The notes beneath the pieces are model-generated. The model searched no databases and was not told the origin of the DNA. It was given only the letters and a program-made list of their open reading frames with translations. A stretch of 44,187 bases of DNA from IMG/VR virus record IMGVR_UViG_3300006922_000048, positions 1 to 44,187 of that record. One strand, given 5' to 3'. Source of the stretch: a virus. The position numbers and the translations under genes are program-made. Below are positions 20,992 to 28,015 of this stretch, in pieces (position 1 is the stretch's first letter; each line of letters begins with the position of its first letter).

Positions 20992-22709
20992 GCTATATTA
21001 TTAACACTACAAACGGTTCTATTTTAACTACATTGGTAGACGGTACACGAGATACATCTACTACAAGTATAAGTTTAATAGGAAAAAATTATACAGGTTT
21101 TGGAGAAAGCATAAATGAAAATTTTGTTAATATACTCGAAAACTTTGCTAATACATCAGCACCAAGTGCTCCATTAGCTGGACAACTTTGGTGGGATACA
21201 AGTGAATCTCGATTAAAAGTTTACGATGGAACAACAAAAAGTTGGAGAACAAGTGGTGGACCTATACTATCTTCAGAAGAACCAATTATGGTTGCTGGCG
21301 ATTTATGGATAGATACTTTTAATAGACAAATCTATTTTAAAGACTCTGCTGGATTAGATCCAGTATTAGTTGGACCAAGTTATAAAAACAGCCAAGGTAA
21401 AACTGGATTATTTTCAGAAGATATAATCAACGATGCAGGCTTAGAAAAAACAGTAAGTTCGTTGTATGTAGCTGGATTAAAAATTGCAATTGTTTCAAAG
21501 GAAACAATTACTCCAAATGGTGTAATTGTAGGACTTACTGGAGATATTAAACCTGGTATAAATTATTTAAACGTAACTGGAGAAACTAATCCTAAACTAA
21601 TCGGTACAGCAACAAATGCAGAAAGTATAGGCGGCGTTAATATAAGTAACTTATTAAGAGGCGACTCTAATGATCAAACAGTTGGTACTTTGCGTATAAA
21701 AAATGATGGAGGATTATCAATAGGTAATGCTCAACCATATCATCAAATACTTATAAATGGTACACGAGATACAGTTTTTAAAAATAGTAGTAGTGGTTCA
21801 AAGATATCATTTGAACTGCGTAATGCACAAGCACAAAGTGAAACAGCTATTGATATTAACCCTTCAGCAAGACAAGTTAAATTTTATCCTGTAACAGGCG
21901 ATGCAGACGTAAATGTAAATGGTGATCTTACAGTAGAAGGCGATCTTACAGTTAACGGATCAACTACAACAGTAAACTCAACAGAGCTATCAGTAGACGA
22001 CAAGAATATTGAGTTAGCAGCTACCGATACTCCATCAGACGCTGTAGCAGCCGGCGGCGGCATCATACTTAAAGGTAGTTCAGATCATAGTATTATTTGG
22101 AACTTAGATATTGCGAACGGCGATTACTGGACAGTCAATGATCATTTCAATATTACAACAGGAAAAGCATTTAAAATTAATAATACAAGTATTTTAGATG
22201 AAGTTAGATTACATAACTCTGTTACAGAAAGTAATTTAGAAACATTAGGAGATTTGAATAATCTTCAAATTAGTAACGGCCCGTTTATAAACGGAAACAA
22301 TATTAGTACAACAGCGTCACTTACATTTGACGTAGACGGTATTGTTACGTTTACAAATAATACAGCTGATATTAATATTAGAGGTATAGCAAGCCCTGCG
22401 GCTAATAACGATGTTGCAAACAAAGCATATGTTGATATTAAAACACGAGATACAAAGGTATCATTATCCTTTGATGCAACAAACTATAACGTAGGGCCTT
22501 ACGCAAAATACGATCAATCAATTACACAAACTTGGTTACAACAGATTGCACCAGCATCTGACAGAAACGCAACAACTACAGCGGCACTTCATTGCATCTT
22601 TTACTTACCTGGCGGTATAGAAAGAGAAGTAAGAAGATATGTAGTATCAATCATTAACAATGTAAAAACGTGGGATTTTCAAGGTGTTGAAACTATCTCA
22701 CAGCCATAA
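20988..22709 (+). CDS. Tail fibre protein, paralogue of the upstream fibre
   Basis: A 573-residue protein whose N-terminal 85 residues repeat the module of its neighbours (GKNYTGFGESINENFVNILE, then PLAGQLWWDT and KVYDGTT). The central part has the DLTVEGDLTVNGSTTTVNS repeat near residue 313, followed by DDKNIELAATDTPS and GGGIILKGSSDHSI, sequence commonly found in long trimeric beta-helical fibres of marine T4-like phages. There is no collar domain; the C-terminus (about 490-573) contains ANKAYVDIK and then a separate domain with ALHCIFYLPGGI that may be a tip or chaperone-like region. It is translationally coupled to the previous gene through ATGA. The shared N-terminus suggests that all three fibres dock on the same baseplate or fibre-joint site. 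Role as fibre is well supported; target unknown. Confidence 0.83.
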   Translation: MSYIINTTNGSILTTLVDGTRDTSTTSISLIGKNYTGFGESINENFVNILENFANTSAPSAPLAGQLWWDTSESRLKVYDGTTKSWRTSGGPILSSEEPIMVAGDLWIDTFNRQIYFKDSAGLDPVLVGPSYKNSQGKTGLFSEDIINDAGLEKTVSSLYVAGLKIAIVSKETITPNGVIVGLTGDIKPGINYLNVTGETNPKLIGTATNAESIGGVNISNLLRGDSNDQTVGTLRIKNDGGLSIGNAQPYHQILINGTRDTVFKNSSSGSKISFELRNAQAQSETAIDINPSARQVKFYPVTGDADVNVNGDLTVEGDLTVNGSTTTVNSTELSVDDKNIELAATDTPSDAVAAGGGIILKGSSDHSIIWNLDIANGDYWTVNDHFNITTGKAFKINNTSILDEVRLHNSVTESNLETLGDLNNLQISNGPFINGNNISTTASLTFDVDGIVTFTNNTADINIRGIASPAANNDVANKAYVDIKTRDTKVSLSFDATNYNVGPYAKYDQSITQTWLQQIAPASDRNATTTAALHCIFYLPGGIEREVRRYVVSIINNVKTWDFQGVETISQP

Positions 22710-22721
22710 ATATTATATTGG

Positions 22722-22730
22722 CATAAATAC
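22722..22730 (+). promoter_or_regulatory. T4-type late promoter-like box (CATAAATAC)
   Basis: CATAAATAC lies 20 nt before the ATG at 22751, in the 41-nt gap after the second fibre gene. A second weaker copy (CATAAATAT) overlaps the upstream stop codon at 22705-22713. The core is identical to the boxes before 865 and 18356. Confidence 0.55.
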
Positions 22731-22750
22731 GTTATACATAGGGGTCAACA

Positions 22751-24304
22751 ATGGCATATAGCATACAAAAAACAAGTGGTCAAACGTTATCTACAATTGC
22801 TGACGGCACAGTAGATAACACAACTGACTTAAAACTAATAGGTAAAAACTTTGCAGGGTACGGCGAAATACAAAACGAAAACTTTGTATTTTTATTAGAA
22901 AACTTTGCAAGTGCGCAACAACCACCACGTCCGATAGCAGGGCAAGTTTGGTTTGATAGCGGAGAGAATAAACTTAAATTTTACGACGGAAGTGCGTGGA
23001 AAACTACCGGCGGAACTACAAGTACTACTACACAACCTGTAAATTTATCAGAAGGTGATCTTTGGTTTGATAACGTAAATCAAAAATTGTACATTTATAA
23101 CGGCGCTGACTTTTCATTCATTGGACCCCAGGATGCAGGTGATGGCTTAACACAAATGCAAAGTAGAGAAATAATTGCTACAGATAACACATCTAAGGCA
23201 GTTGTTGTTGCTACTATAGAAGATGAAGAAATTGCAATTTTTAGTAATACTAATTTTACTATTAAAGATACAGGAACACAATTTGCTGATTTTGCAGGAT
23301 TTGTTGATAATAACAGAACAGTCAAAAAAGGTATTACATTAAAAGGTAATGACGAAAATGGTGTTAACACTGAAACATTCTTTTACGGCACAGCAACTAA
23401 TGCAAATAAGTTAGGTGGATTTAGTGCAGCTAATTATGTAAGATCAGATCAAGCAAACTTTTCTGGCACAGTAGTTAACTTTGATGATAACGGTATTAAT
23501 ATTGGTAATGATCAAGATATGTCTATTGTTATAGATGGCAGCGGCGGCAATGAAGGTCATGTAAAAATGAACCAACAGTTGTTAAAGTTCAGTACTTATA
23601 ACGGTGCAACATATAATGAAGTATTTAGAATTAACGGATCGCAAATATTGCCAGGCGGAACACCAGTAAGCCAAGTTAGTCCAAGATCAATTGGCGATGC
23701 AACAAGTCAGTTTAGCGAAGTTCATGCACAGTCATTTAAAGGTACATCGGATAGAGCAAACGAAATGCGTGTAGGTTTACCTGCAAATAATGAATATATT
23801 ACAGCAAGCTATACATATGCTGGAGCAGCCGATGCTAATACAGTTGTAGCAAGAGACGACAACGGTAATATTGCTGCTAATGAACTTTATGGCGTATCAA
23901 GTCGTGCAAAATATGCTGACCTTGCAGAAATATATAAATCAGAAAATAATGATATTCCTATGGGAACAATTGTTGGTATTACAGGTGGCCGAGGCGATAC
24001 AGAAATAGGCCCAGCATTTATAAACGGTGCATCTGCATCTGCTATCGGCGTAATTAGTACAGCGCCAGCATATTTAATGAATGCTGATGCTTCCGGACAG
24101 GCAGTAGGATTAATAGGCAGAGTTCCAACACTTGTAAAAGGTGTAGCAAAAATGGGAGCTTCGGTGTATGTAAGTAATGATCCAGGTATAGGTACAACAG
24201 AACCAGACCCGGATGGACCATTATGTCTTGTAGGATACATATTAGAAGAGGACGCCGGCACTTCAGAAGCCGCACGATTAGTTGAATGTTTTATTAAGTG
24301 CTAA
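22751..24304 (+). CDS. Tail fibre protein with a distinct C-terminal tip domain
   Basis: A 517-residue protein with the third copy of the shared N-terminal module (GKNFAGYGEIQNENFVFLLE, PIAGQVWFDS, KFYDGSAWKTTGG in the first 90 residues). The middle includes RSIGDATSQFSEVHAQSFKG near residue 315, a typical fibre phrase. From about residue 388 there is a conserved C-terminal domain beginning YADLAEIYKSENNDIPMGTI, followed by Gly- and Ala-rich strands and ending in ECFIKC. Related YADLAE-type domains are common at the tips of phage fibres. It has its own late-promoter-like box and a GGGGTC leader 10 nt before ATG. Compared with its paralogues it lacks the collar domain, so the three fibres differ in their distal halves and probably bind different ligands or form different parts of one appendage. 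Confidence 0.83.
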   Translation: MAYSIQKTSGQTLSTIADGTVDNTTDLKLIGKNFAGYGEIQNENFVFLLENFASAQQPPRPIAGQVWFDSGENKLKFYDGSAWKTTGGTTSTTTQPVNLSEGDLWFDNVNQKLYIYNGADFSFIGPQDAGDGLTQMQSREIIATDNTSKAVVVATIEDEEIAIFSNTNFTIKDTGTQFADFAGFVDNNRTVKKGITLKGNDENGVNTETFFYGTATNANKLGGFSAANYVRSDQANFSGTVVNFDDNGINIGNDQDMSIVIDGSGGNEGHVKMNQQLLKFSTYNGATYNEVFRINGSQILPGGTPVSQVSPRSIGDATSQFSEVHAQSFKGTSDRANEMRVGLPANNEYITASYTYAGAADANTVVARDDNGNIAANELYGVSSRAKYADLAEIYKSENNDIPMGTIVGITGGRGDTEIGPAFINGASASAIGVISTAPAYLMNADASGQAVGLIGRVPTLVKGVAKMGASVYVSNDPGIGTTEPDPDGPLCLVGYILEEDAGTSEAARLVECFIKC

Positions 24305-24308
24305 ATAG
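24301..24308 (+). promoter_or_regulatory. Possible late promoter box (CTAAATAG)
   Basis: CTAAATAG overlaps the stop of the third fibre gene and lies 21 nt before the next ATG. It is one base off the ATAAATA core of the other boxes; a CTAAATA variant is reported for T4-like cyanophages as I recall. Weak evidence by itself, but the position repeats the pattern of the other structural genes. Confidence 0.35.
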
Positions 24309-24329
24309 TACGTATAACGAGGAAAAGCA

Positions 24330-25382
24330 ATGGCAGTAAATGTTGGAGATTTAATCACTGATACGGATTATAATAATATGCGTACAACAGTAGAATCAGT
24401 TTTAGGAGCACCGGTAGGGACACACGGAAGTCCAGCTACTAACTTAGGTTATGGTCAACCTTTAGAAAGTTCAACAGTAGCCAACGGCGCAACTGTTACT
24501 GCTGATGATTTAAATAAACTTTATCTTGATATATATGCATGTAAATTACACCAAGTAGGTGGCACAGGGTTTACAGTGCAAGAAGTTTCTGTTGGTAACA
24601 TTATTGGGGCAGACGCAAGTGGTACTTCAGTAGCAAATCTTAATCTAACACAACAAGGCGTTAATGATTTTATAAACGAGTCCGATCAAATTTTTACTGA
24701 CCGTGAAGATAAAGATACAGGATACATGCAAGCGTTAGCAGCTAATACTCGATCACGTACTACAGCTTGGGGATACGGCGGCCTAACAACAATAACACAT
24801 ATTTTCAGTGTAAGTTTTGGCGGACAGACAAAGTCAGCTGACTCAGGTAATACTCAAGTGCTTACAGCAGCCGATCATTATCGAGCATTTTTTAATACTG
24901 GCGGAGAAATTCGCTGGTACGGTAGTCGTTCAGGCGGCGCCGCTCATACTAAAAACACTGACTGGACAAATATGTTTGCTGACTTAGGAACAGTCAAAAT
25001 GGATCGTGATACTGTTACAGTTACTGGTAATACTACAAATACAACAGTAACATCAAAAGGCGGATTTGAATTATCTACAACATATCAAGATATAATAGTT
25101 CGAACTGGTGCTAATTATTCTGTTAACAATTTAACATTAGCAGCTAAAGTTGATAGTAATACTAATCCAACAGTAGTTACAATGCGTTTACAATTAACTG
25201 ATACTGATGATGATTACGGAGGCGCAACTTTTGACGACGGTTATGTAGAACCAGCAGTTGATCCAAGTGTTGACGGTACATTATCAAGTAATACTCAAAT
25301 ATATCTTGCTCAAGATAGCAATAATATTATTGAAATAACAGCGCCATCAGTTAATACGAATGTTTCTGGAACTGATCTTTAA
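24330..25382 (+). CDS. Virion structural / tail fibre-like protein
   Basis: A 350-residue protein unrelated in its N-terminus to the three fibre paralogues. It begins MAVNVGDLITDTDYNNMRTT, followed by a region with GAPVGTHGSPATNLGYGQPL (about 28-47), then TADDLNKLYLDIYACKLHQ. Around residues 152-205 is the stretch ITHIFSVSFGGQTKSAD with HYRAFFNTGGEIRWYGSRSG, a pattern I associate with structural proteins near the fibre genes of marine T4-like phages. The C-terminal third (about 230-350) is a beta-sandwich-like region with repeated Thr/Asn strands. GAGGAAAA lies 6 nt before the ATG. It is the last gene of the structural block; the next gene lies behind its own sigma-70-type promoter. Probably a tail appendage or decoration protein; the exact role is not visible. 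Confidence 0.68.
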   Translation: MAVNVGDLITDTDYNNMRTTVESVLGAPVGTHGSPATNLGYGQPLESSTVANGATVTADDLNKLYLDIYACKLHQVGGTGFTVQEVSVGNIIGADASGTSVANLNLTQQGVNDFINESDQIFTDREDKDTGYMQALAANTRSRTTAWGYGGLTTITHIFSVSFGGQTKSADSGNTQVLTAADHYRAFFNTGGEIRWYGSRSGGAAHTKNTDWTNMFADLGTVKMDRDTVTVTGNTTNTTVTSKGGFELSTTYQDIIVRTGANYSVNNLTLAAKVDSNTNPTVVTMRLQLTDTDDDYGGATFDDGYVEPAVDPSVDGTLSSNTQIYLAQDSNNIIEITAPSVNTNVSGTDL

Positions 25383-25389
25383 ATTTTAA

Positions 25390-25418
25390 TTGACAATTTG
25401 TATTTAAGACTGTATACT
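25390..25418 (+). promoter_or_regulatory. Near-consensus sigma-70 promoter
   Basis: TTGACA at 25390-25395, a 17-nt spacer, and TATACT at 25413-25418 with a TG one base before the -10 box. This is a full -35 match and a 5/6 match to the -10. It lies in the 55-nt gap between the structural block and the accessory run. The predicted start near 25425 would leave a leader of only about 13 nt containing GGAG (25427-25430) before the ATG at 25438. This is the only host-type promoter of such quality that I see, which suggests that the accessory genes can be expressed early, separately from the late structural genes. Confidence 0.75.
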
Positions 25419-25435
25419 AACAGTATGGAGTATAC
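25412..25435. repeat. Inverted repeat across the -10 box and initial leader
   Basis: GTATACT at 25412-25418 pairs with AGTATAC at 25429-25435, with 10 nt between. The left arm includes the -10 hexamer and the right arm overlaps the end of the ribosome-binding site region. Such a dyad could be an operator. A short dyad in AT-rich DNA can also arise by chance. Confidence 0.35.
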
Positions 25436-25437
25436 GT

Positions 25438-25791
25438 ATGGATAAAAAACTTGAAGCGGCATTAGACTTTACTAATTATTCGCTTACATTAGAAAAACAA
25501 AAACTTATAGCAAAAAACCATTTCAAAAAATCTATTATTTTGAATTACGAAGGCGGCATGTTTACAGTATCAATGGAGTTATTGTCTTATTGTAAATTGA
25601 TGGAAAAAGACAGTAATTACGAACAATACATTATTGTTGACGATAATGATATCCCAATTGAAATAACAAACTTAGATGAGTTTTACACACAGGCTCGTAG
25701 ATTATATTACAAACACTGTAAACAATATCTAAATGAGTATAAACGTTTAATTAGTAAAAAAGACGTAAAGGGTATTGTATTTGATGAGTAG
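25438..25791 (+). CDS. Small conserved-looking phage protein, unknown function
   Basis: A 117-residue protein, highly charged and mostly helical, with a central VDDNDIPIEI stretch (about 64-73) and a basic C-terminal helix (YYKHCKQYLNEYKRL). The N-terminal helix starts MDKKLEAALDFTNYSLTLE. I see no enzyme motif, signal peptide or membrane segment. The layout (two helices, a short beta hairpin with an acidic turn, then helices) is consistent with a small regulatory or scaffolding protein. It reminds me of a short protein often encoded close to structural genes of T4-like cyanophages, but I cannot name it. It is the first gene behind the sigma-70-type promoter, has GGAG 7 nt before ATG, and its end overlaps the next gene by 8 nt. 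Confidence 0.6.
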   Translation: MDKKLEAALDFTNYSLTLEKQKLIAKNHFKKSIILNYEGGMFTVSMELLSYCKLMEKDSNYEQYIIVDDNDIPIEITNLDEFYTQARRLYYKHCKQYLNEYKRLISKKDVKGIVFDE

Positions 25792-26602
25792 CGGAGTATT
25801 AGTCTTTGCTAACAATAACGGAACTATAGATTATTGTAAGCAAGCCAGTTTCCTTGCTAAACGCATAAGCAAGTATATGGACTTGCCCACTTGTATAGTT
25901 ACGACTGACAAAGACTATAACTTTGAAACTGGTGTGTTTGATAAGATCGTGTATGTTGATGATACAAAAAAGATTAATAATCGAATATACAATGATACAA
26001 CTAAATCTGTTACATTAAATTTTAAAAATAATTTACGCCCATTAGCGTACGATCTTTCACCGTACGATAATACGTTTTTAATGGATACTGATTATATAGT
26101 TTCCAGTAATTATTTAAAAGGATTTTTGCAGCAGTATGAAGATTTTTTAATTTTTAAAGATGGTATTAATATAGGATATGAAGATAGTGCTGATACGTTT
26201 AAGTACATAGGTAAAAATAGTATTGACTTTTATTGGGCTACAGTAGTTTATTTTACTAAATCAAATAAAAATAAAGTATTTTTTGACTTATTAAAACATA
26301 TACAAGAAAATTATTATAATTATGCAGTAAATTATAACTTACAAAATACAATGTATAGGAACGATCATGCATTTAGTATTGCAATTCACATAATGAATAA
26401 TTTTGGACAGTCTAATATTTTCAAAACCTTTCCAACGCCTATAATTTATACTTTAGACAAAGAAGAGTTATTAGAAATTAATGATACAGAATTGACACTA
26501 TTGTCTCGAAACTCAGATAAAGTTAATACTATATTACATAAAACAAAAGATATAGATGTTCATGTAATGAATAAGTTTAGTTTAGAAAAGTTAATATCAT
26601 GA
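25784..26602 (+). CDS. Glycosyltransferase-like protein (GT-A type, DTD motif), copy 1
   Basis: Using the ATG at 25784, 272 residues: MSSGVLVFANNNGTIDYC. A TTG three codons upstream is possible but less likely, because ATG overlaps the upstream stop by 8 nt as elsewhere in this run. The architecture is that of nucleotide-sugar GT-A enzymes: an N-terminal strand, a TCIVTTDKDY strand near 39-48, and a metal-binding-type DTD at residues 101-103 in FLMDTDYIVSS. The C-terminal half contains NDHAFSIAIHIMNNFG, resembling the acceptor-side region of GT8-like enzymes. It is clearly paralogous to the next gene (both start with SxGxLxFAxNNxTxDY). It would transfer a sugar from a nucleotide sugar to an unknown acceptor. 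Family is fairly supported; substrate unknown. Confidence 0.62.
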   Translation: MSSGVLVFANNNGTIDYCKQASFLAKRISKYMDLPTCIVTTDKDYNFETGVFDKIVYVDDTKKINNRIYNDTTKSVTLNFKNNLRPLAYDLSPYDNTFLMDTDYIVSSNYLKGFLQQYEDFLIFKDGINIGYEDSADTFKYIGKNSIDFYWATVVYFTKSNKNKVFFDLLKHIQENYYNYAVNYNLQNTMYRNDHAFSIAIHIMNNFGQSNIFKTFPTPIIYTLDKEELLEINDTELTLLSRNSDKVNTILHKTKDIDVHVMNKFSLEKLIS

Positions 26603-27453
26603 GTAAAGGATTTCTTTTATTTGCTCAGAATAACTCAACAACGGACTATGTGCGACAAGCATATGCATTAGCATGTAGTATAAAGGCTACGCAAAAAACT
26701 CACTCTAATGTTTGTTTAATTACTGATAAAACTGTTAGTGACAAGTATTCAAAAGTTTTTGATCAAGTTATAGTAATACAGTCTGACGATGCATTAAACA
26801 GTGAATGGAAGATTGAAAATAGATATAAAATTTATGATCTTAGTCCGTATGAAGAAACTATTGTGTTAGACACTGATATGTTAGTATTATCAGATTTGTC
26901 AGACTACTGGCAAGACTTTTCAACACACGATATTTGCTTTACTACTGATGTAAGAACATTTAGAAATAAACCTATAACAACTGGACTATGGTATTATAGA
27001 AAAGCATTTGTAAGATTTGAGCTACCTAATACATATGTTGCACTACATTATTTTAAAAAGACAACTCTAACAAAGATGTTTGCAAAATATTTAGAAATTA
27101 TTAATAAAAATTGGGAAGTAATATATGGCACATTTACCGGCGGCAATGCTTTTCAAAAATGGGCAAGTATTGATGTTAGTGCTGCATTAGCAATTCGAGT
27201 TTTAGATATTGAAAAGGAAGTTACACCAAAGAATTCTGTAATTAATTTTACTCATATGAAAGTATACCATCAAGAGTTTGATAATTTACAAAATAATTGG
27301 CAAGATTATGTTACTGCTTATATGACAGACGAATTAGAACTTTTTATTGGCAACTATAAACAAGACGGAGTTTTTCATTATATTGAAGATTCGTTCTTAA
27401 GCGATAAAATTATAAAAAAATATGAAAAGTATTTGAATTATGCAGAATTATAA
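26599..27453 (+). CDS. Glycosyltransferase-like protein (GT-A type, DTD motif), copy 2
   Basis: 284 residues, paralogue of the preceding gene: MSKGFLLFAQNNSTTDYVRQ, then ALACSIKATQKTH and NVCLITDKTV. The DTD is at residues 91-93 in IVLDTDMLVLSDLSDYW, a typical strand-turn of GT8-like GT-A enzymes in which the DxD binds a metal and the nucleotide sugar. A TFTGGNAFQKWASIDVSAA region near residue 175 and a late FTHMKVYHQ stretch match the two distal segments expected in this fold; the late His could be a further metal ligand. The gene is coupled to the previous one by ATGA. Two adjacent related enzymes suggest successive additions to one acceptor, possibly a glycan on the virion or host surface. 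The acceptor is not shown by the sequence. Confidence 0.68.
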   Translation: MSKGFLLFAQNNSTTDYVRQAYALACSIKATQKTHSNVCLITDKTVSDKYSKVFDQVIVIQSDDALNSEWKIENRYKIYDLSPYEETIVLDTDMLVLSDLSDYWQDFSTHDICFTTDVRTFRNKPITTGLWYYRKAFVRFELPNTYVALHYFKKTTLTKMFAKYLEIINKNWEVIYGTFTGGNAFQKWASIDVSAALAIRVLDIEKEVTPKNSVINFTHMKVYHQEFDNLQNNWQDYVTAYMTDELELFIGNYKQDGVFHYIEDSFLSDKIIKKYEKYLNYAEL

Positions 27454-28015
27454 AAAGAGAATTGCTTATCTAAATAAAATTAATAATAAAGTACCTATCT
27501 GGTATTGCGAATATGATAGCGAGTCTAACGATATTATATGCTTTACAACACTTGATAATAAAACGTCTACACGAATTGAAGTTTCACATGATACTGCAAT
27601 GAAGTTTAATAGTGGAGAAAACCATTTATATCAATATTTTGTTAATATTGAAAATAATACTGTCGAAATTAAACAACAATTTTTAAAGCCTAAAACAACA
27701 ACGTTTTTTGAAGTAACACAACAAACAGACATATGTGATATTACAATACAAAAAGACTATAAAAACAACAAGTGGAAATTTATTTGTAATAATGTTGAGA
27801 ACAATATTGACGGATTATTACATTTCAGCATTACTCAGAAAGACAACCCAAATTTGCTATATAGAAGTATAACCATTTCTGTAAATGAGATAACTGATAA
27901 TACTGTAGAAGTTGACTTTACAGAACATGATAAAAATACTAAAGACTACAGTGTGTTCACAGTTAAAAAGTTTCAATCGTATACATTAGAGGAAAAACAT
28001 GCATCAAACACTTAA
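27440..28015 (+). CDS. Beta-rich protein of unknown function
   Basis: 191 residues; I do not recognise the family. The N-terminus is basic and short (MQNYKKRIAYLNKINNKVP), then alternating hydrophobic strands dominate: WYCEYDSESNDIICFTTL, LYQYFVNIENNTVEI, WKFICNNVEN, LHFSITQKDN, SITISVNEITDNTVEVDFTE. This is the look of one or two beta-sandwich domains. There are four cysteines and no metal-binding or catalytic motif. There is no signal peptide. It overlaps both neighbours (14 and 17 nt), lying between two glycosyltransferase-like genes. It could be a carbohydrate-binding or accessory subunit for them, or the protein that is modified; both are inference. The start has only a weak GAAAAG site. 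Confidence 0.55.
   Translation: MQNYKKRIAYLNKINNKVPIWYCEYDSESNDIICFTTLDNKTSTRIEVSHDTAMKFNSGENHLYQYFVNIENNTVEIKQQFLKPKTTTFFEVTQQTDICDITIQKDYKNNKWKFICNNVENNIDGLLHFSITQKDNPNLLYRSITISVNEITDNTVEVDFTEHDKNTKDYSVFTVKKFQSYTLEEKHASNT

Noticed and set aside
25383-25437. Rho-independent terminator after the last structural gene
   Set aside because: The 55-nt gap has no GC-rich stem followed by a T-run; the only dyad (GTATACT/AGTATAC) lies on the promoter and has no T-tract.
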